Shown here one piece after another: positions 35,014 to 44,350 of a stretch of DNA of 64,000 nt. Within the stretch, counting starts at the first letter, position 1. Each line of letters starts with the position of its first letter. The position numbers and the translations under genes were made by a program. The DNA lies in NCBI RefSeq assembly GCF_900114615.1, contig NZ_FOTS01000004.1, forward strand, positions 1-64,000, read 5' to 3'. The notes below the pieces were generated by a model. The model was not told the DNA's origin. It saw only the letters and a list, made by a program, of their open reading frames with translations, and made no database searches. This DNA comes from Pelosinus propionicus DSM 13327 (GTDB lineage Bacteria > Bacillota > Negativicutes > DSM-13327).

Positions 35014-36285
35014 CTACTTGATAATTGGAAGCATGTCAGGAGCATGTGTTAAGATCGTAACTCTAGACTTTGGTCCCTTTAGTCTGACCGCTGAATCAAG
35101 GGCTGCCTGCACAGAGTCAAAGGGAATAAATCCAAGCTTTTTAGCGTCTTCTGACTGGATACCACTTGATATAATGTACACAGTTTCTCTCTCTTTCACT
35201 TGTGCCCAGGCTATTGCTAAGGCCGCTGCAACTTCATCATGTATTTCTTTATCATCCACCATTTTTTTTAGACACTCCGAAGAAAGGCAGGTAATATCCA
35301 CCATTTCGGAGTGGGTGACAGCAACACCTTCATAACACGGAGTTGCAATAATAACGATTCCTCCAACCTTCACTGCTAAATCGGAAGGATACAAGGTCTT
35401 GTGGGCTTGCCAAAACTCAATATCACAAGGATGAGAACTAGAAAGAACAATATCTGCTTCTTCAGGAATTTCAACTGAGTATACCTCCTTCGATAAAGCT
35501 ACACCTTTCTGGAAGGCTTCTATCGTATCACCAAAAAAAGCCCCTACGACCTCTCCGTGACGATTTAAAACCGTATTAAAAATAGTATCCATGCCAATCT
35601 TTTTGGCAATCATATCCAGCTCTCTGCGAACAGGATTATCTTGCACTCCTAAATAAGAACGCGGAGCACGAACACTTAATAAATGAGTTTCAGCAGTGGT
35701 ATGCTCTCCAGAAATACCAGGCTGAACAATTTTCGCTCCACCAGAAAATCCAGGGATATGATGAGGGACAATGCTGCCGATGCCAATTTTAAAGTCTGCC
35801 TCATATGCCTCACGATTTACCCAAACACTGGTTCCATTATTTGTATTTCCAAGATCAATCAGAGCCTCTGGATTTTTAAAATCATGATTTTTAATGGTTA
35901 CACGATTTACAATTTCTTGCCCAAATTTTTCTACGATTTCTTCCTCTGTCATAAAGCGATGGGTCCCCAGAGCAATAATAATGGTAATCTGCTCATCTTT
36001 TATTCCTGCTGAATTCATTTCATCCAGCATTACAGGAATGATCTTATCAGTAGGAGTCAAGCGGGTGTTATCATCCGCTAAAATTACTATTTTTCTCTTG
36101 TTCTTAACCTGCTCAGCCAAAGATTTTGAACCAATGGGATTTGTAAACGCCCGAATAATTTCTTCCCTTACATCGGCTACAACAGTAACATCTTTTGGTG
36201 AATAAACACCAATTAAATTTTCTTTGGGAAGAGATACTTCAAGATTCTCTTGTCCATATGGTATTGTTACTTTTACATTTGACAT
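35014..36285 (-). CDS. LarA-family nickel-pincer 2-hydroxyacid racemase/epimerase
   Basis: A 423-aa LarA homologue. The residues known from Lactobacillus LarA are all in place with an offset of one: His109 (LGTHR) and His175 (IVPHHIPG) as acid-base pair, Lys185 (SGGAKIV), which tethers the cofactor, and His201 (TTAETH), the nickel ligand. The LarA superfamily includes lactate, malate, phenyllactate and hydroxyglutarate racemases and gluconate 2-epimerase. Here it is the last gene of the operon dmpF-dmpG-ilvD/edd-MFS-larA, so the substrate is more likely a polyhydroxy acid than lactate. The cofactor genes larCEB are about 30 kb away in this window. Confidence 0.9.
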   Translation of the reverse strand: MSNVKVTIPYGQENLEVSLPKENLIGVYSPKDVTVVADVREEIIRAFTNPIGSKSLAEQVKNKRKIVILADDNTRLTPTDKIIPVMLDEMNSAGIKDEQITIIIALGTHRFMTEEEIVEKFGQEIVNRVTIKNHDFKNPEALIDLGNTNNGTSVWVNREAYEADFKIGIGSIVPHHIPGFSGGAKIVQPGISGEHTTAETHLLSVRAPRSYLGVQDNPVRRELDMIAKKIGMDTIFNTVLNRHGEVVGAFFGDTIEAFQKGVALSKEVYSVEIPEEADIVLSSSHPCDIEFWQAHKTLYPSDLAVKVGGIVIIATPCYEGVAVTHSEMVDITCLSSECLKKMVDDKEIHDEVAAALAIAWAQVKERETVYIISSGIQSEDAKKLGFIPFDSVQAALDSAVRLKGPKSRVTILTHAPDMLPIIK

Positions 36286-36456
36286 CGATCATCATCCTTT
36301 CTTATCGCTAATTTGGCGACCTGCTATCTGCAATTCATGTTTAAACCCCATTGTCCTCATCCTTTTATCCTTTTCATGTAAATAAAAAGCAAGACAGCAT
36401 ATAGCTACCTTACTTTTACATCAAAAATTGAAGTATTTAAAACCTTATAGAAAAAC

Positions 36457-37791
36457 TTAATTTTTATCAGGTTGAATTGCCAGTGTGTTGAGACGTTCCT
36501 GTGCTGCGGTTTGCTCCATTTTTTTGCAAATCAGATAGGCTATGATACTTCCAATTAATACGCATGAACCCATAAAGATTAAACCACTGCCAAAGTTGCC
36601 CGTGATATCTTTAACCCAGCCAACAACAAACGGACCAACAAACCCCCCAAGGTTACCAATAGAGTTAATAAAGGCAATGCCTGCTGCTGCAGTTCCTGCT
36701 AAGAAAGTCGGAGGTATTGTCCAAAAAATTGGCATGCATCCGTAAAGTCCAATACTGCACAAAGATAAAAAGAAAATTACTAAATTGGGACTACTATGGA
36801 AATAAGCACTAGCCATTAGGCTAAAACCAGCTACTACCATCGAGATGGTCACATGCCACTTACGTTCCTGATATCGATCGGAGCTAATTCCAATTAACAG
36901 CATACCTACTGCGGCAGCTAAAAATGGAATTGCACTCACTAAACCAATTTGACTGGAAGTAAGGTTACCAAACTCTTTAACAATCTGCGGCATCCACAAA
37001 TTAATACCATAGATTCCAATTACCATACATACATAAATAATTCCAAGGAGAATCACTCTCACATTTGACATCGTTTCTAGAATGCTATTTTTAGGACCTG
37101 ATTTTGCTTCTACACTTGCTCGCTCCTGATCAAGCTTCGACTGGAGCCACTGACGTTCATTAGGCTTAAGCCAAGCTGCCTGAGCTGGAGTATCAGTAAG
37201 ATATCGTAACGCAACCAATCCTAATAAGGATGAGGGGAGACCTTCCAGAATAAATAGCCACTTCCAGCCTGCTACGCCCATATAGCCATCCATCCCCAGA
37301 ATCCATCCTGATACAGCAGATCCAATCATAAGTGCGATGGGTTGAGCAAACATAAATCTTGAAATAATGACACCCCTATGCTGAGCAGGAAACCAATAAG
37401 TCAGATAAAGGATAACTCCTGGGAAGAAACCAGCCTCTGCAGCCCCTAACACAAAACGTAACGCTAGGAAACTGGTGGTTCCTTGAATAAAAGCCATAGA
37501 GGCAGACAATAGTCCCCAAGCAATCATAATGAGAGAAATCCAAATTCGAGCGCCATATTTTTGTAATGCCAAGTTGCTGGGTACCCCAAAGAAAAAATAT
37601 CCGATAAATAAAATTCCTGCACCCCAGCCAAAAACCGTTGCCGTAAAACCAAACTCTGTATTCATGGTTAACGCTGCAAAGCCAAGATTTACCCGATCCA
37701 CAAAACACAATAGATAGGATACCACTAGAAAAGGAATCAGCCTCCACGATACCTTGTTGACAATATCTTTTTCTTGTATTTGTTCGTTCAC
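36457..37791 (-). CDS. MFS transporter, anion:cation symporter (ACS) family
   Basis: A 444-aa twelve-helix transporter. The N-terminal pattern NKVSWRLIPFLVVSYLLCFV and DRVNLGFAAL is typical of the ACS family, whose members import sugar acids such as hexuronates, galactonate and glucarate or other organic anions. It starts with GTG, 6 nt after AGGGGGA. Its position between the dehydratase and LarA genes suggests that it imports the pathway substrate. Confidence 0.9.
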   Translation of the reverse strand: MNEQIQEKDIVNKVSWRLIPFLVVSYLLCFVDRVNLGFAALTMNTEFGFTATVFGWGAGILFIGYFFFGVPSNLALQKYGARIWISLIMIAWGLLSASMAFIQGTTSFLALRFVLGAAEAGFFPGVILYLTYWFPAQHRGVIISRFMFAQPIALMIGSAVSGWILGMDGYMGVAGWKWLFILEGLPSSLLGLVALRYLTDTPAQAAWLKPNERQWLQSKLDQERASVEAKSGPKNSILETMSNVRVILLGIIYVCMVIGIYGINLWMPQIVKEFGNLTSSQIGLVSAIPFLAAAVGMLLIGISSDRYQERKWHVTISMVVAGFSLMASAYFHSSPNLVIFFLSLCSIGLYGCMPIFWTIPPTFLAGTAAAGIAFINSIGNLGGFVGPFVVGWVKDITGNFGSGLIFMGSCVLIGSIIAYLICKKMEQTAAQERLNTLAIQPDKN

Positions 37792-37825
37792 AATCCATCC
37801 CCCTAATTTTTAAAAATGCTTTTTT

Positions 37826-37858
37826 AACCAGAGGTGCAAGTACCAGTCCTGCACCTCT
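37826..37858 (-). terminator. hairpin between dehydratase and MFS genes
   Basis: On the minus strand AGAGGTGCAGG pairs with TTGCACCTCT and is followed by GGTTAAAAAA rather than a T-run, so it may only slow or process the transcript within the operon. Confidence 0.5.
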
Positions 37859-37908
37859 TCTTATGGGAAAATTTACTATAATGGCGAAAATTCAATTAAT
37901 TTTGCACA

Positions 37909-39588
37909 TTAAATTTTTATGACGGCTCCCTTATCAGCAGAGCTTGCTAATTTGGAGTAAATGGCAAGATAGCCTTTCGTAAACTTAGGTTTAGGACGCT
38001 GCCATGTTTTCAGCCTGTCTTGGATTTCTTCTTCTGATACATGAAGATGCAAATTTCCATTGGGAATATCAATGGTAATCTTATCGCCATTTGCTACAAT
38101 AGCCAGCGGACCTCCTTCAGCAGCTTCCGGTGATATATGACCTACAAAGCATCCATTATTGGTCCCTGAGAAACGTCCATCGGTTATCAAAGCAGTCTTC
38201 TTCGCCAGCCCCATGCCATACATATACTTCATTGCTTTATACATTTCTCGCATCCCAGGACCGCCCTTAGGGCCCTCATAACGAATTACAACGACATCGC
38301 CTTCCTTGATTTTACCGCCGAGTATTGCTTCCTCTGCTAGCTCTTCTGAATCGAAAACTTGAGCAAGTCCTGTGAATAAGTGCATTTGCGGATCAATCGC
38401 TGCCGGTTTGGTAACAGCAGTATCAGGAGCTAGGTTTCCTCTTAAAATGGCCAGCCCTTTTAAATTACTAAATGGATCAGCAAAGCTGCGTATTACATTG
38501 GTATCAAATGGATACTTAAACTTATAGCTCTGCAGATTTTCCTTAACCGATTTTCCTGTTACAGTAATGCTGTCTAAGTGTAGGAGGGAATGAATTTCCT
38601 GCATTACTTTTGGAATACCGCCAGCTTTATAAAAATCTTCCATATTGTATTTAGAAGCTGGATTGACTTTTGCCACTTGCGGGGTGGATTCACTGAGCCT
38701 GTGATAAGCATCCATCATGATTTCTGCCGTAATATCCACTTCTGCTGCAATAGCGGAAAGATGCAGTACCGCATTTGTCGATCCACCTGTAGCCATCAGA
38801 ACACGAATTGCATTTTCTAAAGACTGCTCGGTGATAATCTTATCTGCTGTAATTTGGTTATATACCTGATTTACAATCGTCTTGCCTGTTTCTTCTGCAT
38901 ACCGCAAGCGATCAGCGTAGACTGCTGGTACTAACGCCCCTCCGGGAACAGACATTCCCAGCGCTTCTGCCAGACAGCACATCGTATTTGCTGTTCCATA
39001 AAATGCGCAAGATCCGCAAGATGGGCCGCAAAGTTCTTCCATATGGTCATAAGCAGTTTCATCAATTTTGTCGCTTTTAAGCATACCTAATGCTTCCGAC
39101 ATAGTAGTTAGATCCGATTTTCGGCCATCGAATTCAACTCCACCTAACATGGGTCCGCCTGGCAGAAAAATAGCTGGTATTTTTAAGCGAGCGGCAGCCA
39201 TCAGCATTCCAGGAACAATCTTGTCGCATGAACCCAGCAGCACAATCCCATCTAGACGATGAGCTTCAACCATAACCTCAATGTCATTTGCAATTAAATC
39301 CCGCGACGGCAGGATGTAATGCATTCCAGCATGTCCTTGGGCTGTTCCGTCACATGCGCCAATAACACCGAACTCTGCCACAGAGCCGCCAGCTCTGTGT
39401 ATTCCCTTGCGCACATGTTCTGCAACCTGCCGCAGATTGGCATGCCCCGGAACTAATTCGTTCCAGGAGTTGGCGATTCCGATGACAGGTCTGGAAAGAT
39501 CATCATCAGAGTATCCTACGGATTTGAAAACGCTACGATTAAAAGACCAATCAGGTTTCTCTAAAATATCGTTACTACGGAATTTCAT
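37909..39588 (-). CDS. IlvD/Edd-family dihydroxyacid/aldonate dehydratase
   Basis: A 559-aa iron-sulfur dehydratase. Cluster cysteines are visible in GSCDKIVPG and CGPSCGSCAFYG; the N-terminal NSWNELVPGHANL lacks the extra Cys of the [2Fe-2S] subgroup and resembles the E. coli IlvD type. The conserved GRFSGTNNG is present at the C-terminus. The enzyme removes water from a 2,3-dihydroxy acid to give a 2-oxo acid. Other genes of valine synthesis are absent here, and the neighbours point to catabolism of a polyhydroxy acid. A true dihydroxyacid dehydratase remains possible. The start at 39588 follows AAGGAG. Confidence 0.88.
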   Translation of the reverse strand: MKFRSNDILEKPDWSFNRSVFKSVGYSDDDLSRPVIGIANSWNELVPGHANLRQVAEHVRKGIHRAGGSVAEFGVIGACDGTAQGHAGMHYILPSRDLIANDIEVMVEAHRLDGIVLLGSCDKIVPGMLMAAARLKIPAIFLPGGPMLGGVEFDGRKSDLTTMSEALGMLKSDKIDETAYDHMEELCGPSCGSCAFYGTANTMCCLAEALGMSVPGGALVPAVYADRLRYAEETGKTIVNQVYNQITADKIITEQSLENAIRVLMATGGSTNAVLHLSAIAAEVDITAEIMMDAYHRLSESTPQVAKVNPASKYNMEDFYKAGGIPKVMQEIHSLLHLDSITVTGKSVKENLQSYKFKYPFDTNVIRSFADPFSNLKGLAILRGNLAPDTAVTKPAAIDPQMHLFTGLAQVFDSEELAEEAILGGKIKEGDVVVIRYEGPKGGPGMREMYKAMKYMYGMGLAKKTALITDGRFSGTNNGCFVGHISPEAAEGGPLAIVANGDKITIDIPNGNLHLHVSEEEIQDRLKTWQRPKPKFTKGYLAIYSKLASSADKGAVIKI

Positions 39589-39648
39589 AAAAAGCACTCC
39601 TTCTCATTTTCCTATTTAACGCATTTCATTTGCTTTTTTTATCATAAG

Positions 39649-40656
39649 TTATTTCGATGACTTTGCCTTTGCCAATTCAATGGCTACATCAATAATCATG
39701 TCTTCTTGTCCGCCGACAGTTTTTCGTCTGCCTAGTTCTAATAAAATTTCTCTCGCATCAACGCCAAACTTTTCAGCAGCACGTCGGCTGTGCAACAAGA
39801 AGCTTCCATAGGCTCCAGCATAACCGATTGCAAGGGAGTCCGAATTAATTGTTTGAGGACGATGCATCAATCCTTCTACCTCTTTGCTTAAATCCATCAA
39901 TTTATACAAGTCAGCACCTGTGTTATAACCGCCCTTATTTAATACTGCGATTAATGCTTCCAACTGAGAATTGCCAGAGCCTGCTCCTAGACCGCAAACC
40001 GTGCCATCAACAGATGCAGCGCCAGCTTCAATGGCTGTTAATGTATTCCCAACCGCCAATCCAAGATTGTTATGAGCATGAAAGCCAATAGGAACTGATA
40101 ATTCTTTGGAGACAAGACCAATTCTAGCCCTTACATCATGAGGTAACATCGCTCCAGCTGAATCTGTAATATACACCGTATCAGCACCGTAGCTTTCAAA
40201 TAATTTTGCCTGTTCCAAAACCTTCTCAGGCGGTGCCATATGAGACATCATGAGAAAGCCAATTGCTTCTAATCCGCTCTTTTTCGCAAATTTTATGTGC
40301 TGCTCGCCGGCATCCGCCTCTGTCACGTGGGTAGCAACCCGAACGGTTTTTACACCATATTCCATCGCAACTTCTAGATCTTCTACAGTACCGATTCCAG
40401 GAATTAATAACACTGCTAGTTTGGTCTTTGTTAAAGCTTCTGAAACTGCTTTTAAATATTGTTCTTCGGTCGCTTTGCTAAAACCATATTGAAAAGAAGA
40501 TCCGCCTAAGCCATCTCCATGGCCTACTTCTACGGTATCTACACCGGCTTCATCCAGCTTGCCAGCAATCATCGCCATTTGCTCTGGAGTAAATTGATGA
40601 CTGACAGCATGCATTCCATCTCGTAAAGTGCTATCGATGATGCGTATTGATTTCAT
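39649..40656 (-). CDS. dmpG: 4-hydroxy-2-oxovalerate aldolase
   Basis: A 335-aa metal-dependent aldolase of the DmpG/MhpE type, cleaving 4-hydroxy-2-oxo acids to pyruvate and an aldehyde. The HMGL-like barrel begins STLRDGMHA (Arg12, Asp13, His16) and carries the metal site FHAHNNLG; the C-terminal part contains ILLELGRRKTVGGQEDMI. It is translated with DmpF (TAATG overlap), as usual for the complex that channels the aldehyde. No meta-cleavage pathway genes (dioxygenase, hydratase) are nearby, so the 4-hydroxy-2-oxo acid must come from elsewhere, probably from the adjacent dehydratase. Confidence 0.93.
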   Translation of the reverse strand: MKSIRIIDSTLRDGMHAVSHQFTPEQMAMIAGKLDEAGVDTVEVGHGDGLGGSSFQYGFSKATEEQYLKAVSEALTKTKLAVLLIPGIGTVEDLEVAMEYGVKTVRVATHVTEADAGEQHIKFAKKSGLEAIGFLMMSHMAPPEKVLEQAKLFESYGADTVYITDSAGAMLPHDVRARIGLVSKELSVPIGFHAHNNLGLAVGNTLTAIEAGAASVDGTVCGLGAGSGNSQLEALIAVLNKGGYNTGADLYKLMDLSKEVEGLMHRPQTINSDSLAIGYAGAYGSFLLHSRRAAEKFGVDAREILLELGRRKTVGGQEDMIIDVAIELAKAKSSK

Positions 40657-41546
40657 TACATAGCCCCCTCGTGTTTTAATTTTGCATACCGCTCCGCTAC
40701 AGTCACTGCTGCCGATGTGATAATATCAAGATTCCCAGAGTATTTAGGTAAATAATCTCCAGCCCCTTCGACTTCCACAACCGTCACGACTTTATCACCA
40801 TCTGCGTAAGGTGATACTTTAAGCTTATATCCTGGAGCATATTTTTGTACTTTACGCGTCATATCCTCTACCGCTTTGATAATGTCTGCAATCTTCGCTG
40901 TATCACATTTCGTATAAATTGTATTACGCATCATAATGGGAGGATCAGCAGGATTCAAAATAATAATTGCTTTAGCATCTTGTGCGCCCCCCACTTTAAT
41001 TAAGGCATTTCTAGTAGTCTGCGTAAATTCATCAATGTTTTGCCTAGTACCAGGTCCTGCACTTAGACTGCTAAGGGTAGCTACAATTTCCGCATATTCT
41101 ACAGGTGTAACCTGATTGATTGCATTCACAATGGGAACCGTTGCCTGTCCACCGCAGGTCACCATATTTACATTGTGTGCAGTTAACAGCTGGCTATCCA
41201 TATTCACTGCAGGAACAATATAAGGTCCTACAGCAGCAGGAGTCAGATCTACAGCAAAAATATCAGCTTGTTTAAGCAGTGGAGCATGTTTCATATGAGG
41301 ATTAGCACCTGTAGCATCAAAGGCAATATCAAGATCGCCAAATTCAATTACACCATCAATACCCCGTGTAGTTGTCGCAATACCAGATTCCTCAGCCATT
41401 TTTAATCCTTGTGAGCCAGATACAATACCTGCCATTAGAACCAATTCCAATACATTACTTCGCTTAATCTTCATCATCAGATCAATACCAATATTACCTG
41501 GTCCAATGATTGCCGCTCTTAGTTTTTTTTGTTCCAAAACGACCAT
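40656..41546 (-). CDS. dmpF: acylating acetaldehyde dehydrogenase
   Basis: About 296 aa. It converts the aldehyde from DmpG into acyl-CoA with NAD and CoA. The Rossmann motif [12 protein letters not shown] and catalytic Cys131 in [14 protein letters not shown] are intact. The start is uncertain: the ATG at 41546 directly abuts GGAAGG, while a TTG at 41537 has that site 9 nt upstream and gives [14 protein letters not shown], close to other DmpF N-termini. A longer extension to 41651 is non-homologous. It is the first gene of the probable five-gene operon. Confidence 0.93.
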   Translation of the reverse strand: MVVLEQKKLRAAIIGPGNIGIDLMMKIKRSNVLELVLMAGIVSGSQGLKMAEESGIATTTRGIDGVIEFGDLDIAFDATGANPHMKHAPLLKQADIFAVDLTPAAVGPYIVPAVNMDSQLLTAHNVNMVTCGGQATVPIVNAINQVTPVEYAEIVATLSSLSAGPGTRQNIDEFTQTTRNALIKVGGAQDAKAIIILNPADPPIMMRNTIYTKCDTAKIADIIKAVEDMTRKVQKYAPGYKLKVSPYADGDKVVTVVEVEGAGDYLPKYSGNLDIITSAAVTVAERYAKLKHEGAM

Positions 41547-41581
41547 CCTTCCAATAATTAAATTTAGAAACTTTTTAGTTT

Positions 41582-41701
41582 TACATTGTCGAACTACGTT
41601 CATATTATTTTCCAAAAAAATAATGAACATGTCTAGTAAAATGAATACCATATCTTTTAACCATGTATGCTCACATAGTCCTACATTGTCGAACTTGGTT
41701 C
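41582..41701 (-). promoter_or_regulatory. two IclR-type operator copies upstream of dmpF
   Basis: The minus-strand motif GTTCGACAATGTA occurs twice: within 41582-41601 and 41682-41701. The 20-bp units share 16-17 positions and start exactly 100 bp apart. The motif resembles operators of IclR-family regulators of aromatic catabolism (GTTCGATAAT type). The iclR gene lies next to it at 42036. Confidence 0.7.
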
Positions 41702-41724
41702 CGTTTCTAATGTTATGCTTTTAC

Positions 41725-41752
41725 TTTATCCTAACTAATGGTTTAGTGTCAA
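41725..41752 (-). promoter_or_regulatory. promoter of the dmpF operon
   Basis: On the minus strand TTGACA (41747-41752) and GATAAA (41725-41730) are 16 bp apart. Both operator copies lie downstream of it, which favours repression. Confidence 0.6.
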
Positions 41753-41793
41753 TACTAAATTAAGTATTTATTCTAATAAATATTAATTTTTTA

Positions 41794-41959
41794 ACTAGTA
41801 CCTCATCTGCGTTGAAATTATGGATAATTTAGCGAGGATTTTTTCGACCTGCAAGTCAAGGAGCCGCGCAGACCGAAATCTGTAAGACAGCAGCAATAAA
41901 GCAGAACGGAAAAAGACTGCTAAAGAAGCAATGCTTTTAATACCGATGAGGTGCTAGTA
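41794..41959. repeat. 166-bp element with terminal inverted repeats
   Basis: ACTAGTACCTCATC at the left end matches, inverted with one mismatch, GATGAGGTGCTAGT at the right end (41945-41958). The interior is richer in GC than its surroundings, has no reading frame, and contains short complementary pieces. It fills most of the gap between the dmpF promoter region and iclR. It may be a MITE-like or structured-RNA repeat. Confidence 0.55.
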
Positions 41960-42035
41960 TTCAAATGCAGCTATAACTCCAACTGAATCAGCTTTTATCT
42001 TTACAAAAACATCATTAAATCGATCGGTTGATTGA

Positions 42036-42815
42036 TTATTCCTTATATCCCAATCTCATCGAAATTTTCTTAGCTGTTCTTACTACATCTTTCGCAATCT
42101 CCTCCATATTGAGCAGACGGCTTGATGGTCCGGAAAGACTAATCGCCGCTATAATTATACCTTGGCTATCTTTGACTGGTGCTGCAACACATCCTAGACC
42201 CAGTTCAATTTCCTCCATATCAAAACCATATCCCAATTCTCTAGTCTGACGTATTTGATCTATCAATGGGCACAAATCTACAACTGTATTTTCTGTGAAT
42301 TTTTGTAACTCTCTATTTGTGTACATTTCTTCTATTTGACGCTCACTTAAACCCGACAGTAAGACTTTGCCAACACCAGTACAATATGCTGGGTTTCGGC
42401 CGCCAATGCGAGATCGAATGCCAATGGAGCGAGAACCATCCACTTTATCAATATAAACGACATCTTCTCCCGATAATACTGCAAGATGGACCGTTTCTTG
42501 ATAATGCAAGGAAAGTTCCCGCAAATCCGGTAATGCGATTTCACGTAAATCAAGATTTGAAACATAAGCCTGACCTAATTCAAAAATTCTCAAACCAAGA
42601 GAATACTTCCCAGTTACCGAATCTTGCTGCATATAGCCATACCTTTCTAATGTAGCAATTAATCCATGTGCGGTACTCTTGCTCAATTCCAAATTTTTGC
42701 TGATTTCAGTTAAACTGATAAGATTACCGTGCTCTGCTACGCACTCTAGTATCTTTAGTGCCCTAAATACGGACTGAATATGTTTTTCGCCTTCACCAAG
42801 CTGTTTATTCGTCAT
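42036..42815 (-). CDS. IclR-family transcriptional regulator
   Basis: A 259-aa regulator with an N-terminal winged helix (ISLTEISKNLELSKSTAHGLI) and a C-terminal effector domain (GIRSRIGGRNPAYCTGVGKVL and GYGFDMEEIELGLGCVAAPV). The start at 42815 follows AAGGAAGG by about 10 nt; an upstream ATG at 42905 has no such site. IclR proteins respond to small organic acids. It lies directly upstream of the dmpF-larA operon in the same orientation and is the best candidate for binding its two operators. Confidence 0.9.
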   Translation of the reverse strand: MTNKQLGEGEKHIQSVFRALKILECVAEHGNLISLTEISKNLELSKSTAHGLIATLERYGYMQQDSVTGKYSLGLRIFELGQAYVSNLDLREIALPDLRELSLHYQETVHLAVLSGEDVVYIDKVDGSRSIGIRSRIGGRNPAYCTGVGKVLLSGLSERQIEEMYTNRELQKFTENTVVDLCPLIDQIRQTRELGYGFDMEEIELGLGCVAAPVKDSQGIIIAAISLSGPSSRLLNMEEIAKDVVRTAKKISMRLGYKE

Positions 42816-42939
42816 AAGAATGTTACCTTCCTTTAGTTCGATATTATAGAATGTTGTTTTTATTTTTTTCGACATATCCAATAATATTCCTGCTTTTGTT
42901 GCCATTTATCGGAAACTATCACGTAAATATTAAATAATA

Positions 42940-42984
42940 AATGAGGAGGGTTCTCCTTTAAATAAAGTGAACTCTCCTCATTCT
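42940..42984. terminator. terminator of the arginase gene
   Basis: AATGAGGAGAGTTCACTTTA pairs with AAAGGAGAACCCTCCTCATT on the minus strand, with a T/A-rich tail. Confidence 0.75.
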
Positions 42985-43053
42985 ATTTCTTGAAATCATT
43001 CTTATTTTTGACATATTAAAGTTCTCAAGCGCTTTTGATAACTAAACCAACTT

Positions 43054-44001
43054 TTATATCGCTTCAGCACTTCTTTTTCGATCTATTCTCTGCACCTGTT
43101 TGCTTTTAGCAGTTTCGCCAAATAATGCACCAATCAGGTTAACTGTCAAACGAGCCGTTGTATCATCTTTATCCAGCAGTGGATTGACCTCTACAAATTC
43201 CGCCGAAATTAATTTTTCAGCTGCAGATAATAATCGAACCGCCTGTAAACTTTCTTTATAGCTAAGACCGTTGGTAACCGGTGTCCCGACTCCTGGGAAT
43301 TCGGCAGGATCAATACCATCTACATCAAAGCTCAAATGGATACCATCACAACGTTCCGATAAATATCGTACTGCTTCAGCGATGACCGCTTCCATTCCCA
43401 GCCTTTTCACATCATTAGCAGTGTACATTTTTATATTTTTTTCTGCAATGAGCTGCTGCTCGCCCTTATCCACATCTCGAGCACCAATCAAGACAATATG
43501 CTCCGGCTTCACTTTTCCCTGATAGCCCCCAATATTGGTCAAAGCCGAATGACCTAGACCCATACTGGCTGCCAAAGGCATACCATGAATATTACCCGTC
43601 GGAGATGTTTCAGGTGTATTCATATCAGCATGAGCATCATACCAGATGACACCGACATTGTTGTAATGTTTTGCGATGCCAGCTAATGTCCCCATAGCAA
43701 TACTATGATCGCCGCCTAAAACGAGGGGAAAGCGCCCTTCTTGTATAATATTTGAAACCTTTGCTGCCAGTTTTTCACTTGAATCAACAAGGGTTTTTAC
43801 GTTTTTAATATTCTCGCCACTCTGCCTAAAACATCCTGTAATGCCTATAGAAAGATTACCTTCATCCAGAACATTTCCTCCCAGGCTCTTAAGGCGATCC
43901 ACTAGACCTGCACTACGAATACTTTGAGGGCCTAAATTGGTACCATAACGGGTCTGTCCCAGCCACATTGGTACACCAACGATTGAAATTTCCTTTTTCA
44001 T
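43054..44001 (-). CDS. rocF: arginase
   Basis: A 315-aa ureohydrolase cleaving arginine to ornithine and urea. The binuclear manganese motifs GGDHS, DAHADMN and SFDVDGIDP and the arginase-type EVNP are all present, as is the active-site loop GNIHGMPLA. The start MKKEISIVGVPM aligns with RocF; a GTG at 44016 is less likely. It is monocistronic. Related agmatinases are the main alternative. Confidence 0.88.
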   Translation of the reverse strand: MKKEISIVGVPMWLGQTRYGTNLGPQSIRSAGLVDRLKSLGGNVLDEGNLSIGITGCFRQSGENIKNVKTLVDSSEKLAAKVSNIIQEGRFPLVLGGDHSIAMGTLAGIAKHYNNVGVIWYDAHADMNTPETSPTGNIHGMPLAASMGLGHSALTNIGGYQGKVKPEHIVLIGARDVDKGEQQLIAEKNIKMYTANDVKRLGMEAVIAEAVRYLSERCDGIHLSFDVDGIDPAEFPGVGTPVTNGLSYKESLQAVRLLSAAEKLISAEFVEVNPLLDKDDTTARLTVNLIGALFGETAKSKQVQRIDRKRSAEAI

Positions 44002-44350
44002 GTAACTCACTATCACCGCCCCAATCCTTGTAATTTTTTTACTGCGAATTTTATTTTAAACCTTTCTTCTCTAGTGTGCAAGAAAAGTTTTATAAAATAC
44101 ATGGTCTTTTTTCTATTTTAAAGCATTGGCAGTACAGATTTACTTACATATATTTTTATAGCGTAACAAAATTCAATATATTTCATATTTTATATTTCCT
44201 TCTAAACTCATTATATTCTTATCTTTCCTAAAAAAATACTACATTCTAACCTTATGTGTTATTTTATCAATACTTTTTTACCATTTTATGTTATAATACA
44301 AACTGTTATTCTACTAATTTTTTACATAATACATTCATAGGAGGAATACT
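44002..44350 (+). other. AT-rich intergenic region
   Basis: No gene is visible. A TATAAT-like box near 44292-44297 may belong to the chemoreceptor promoter; the ribosome site AGGAGG lies at the right end. Confidence 0.4.

Noticed and set aside
41547-41651. N-terminal extension of DmpF by 35 residues
   Set aside because: It overlaps one of the operators and is unrelated to the family.
41763-42035. Protein-coding gene between dmpF and iclR
   Set aside because: All frames are interrupted; the region is better explained by the inverted-repeat element.
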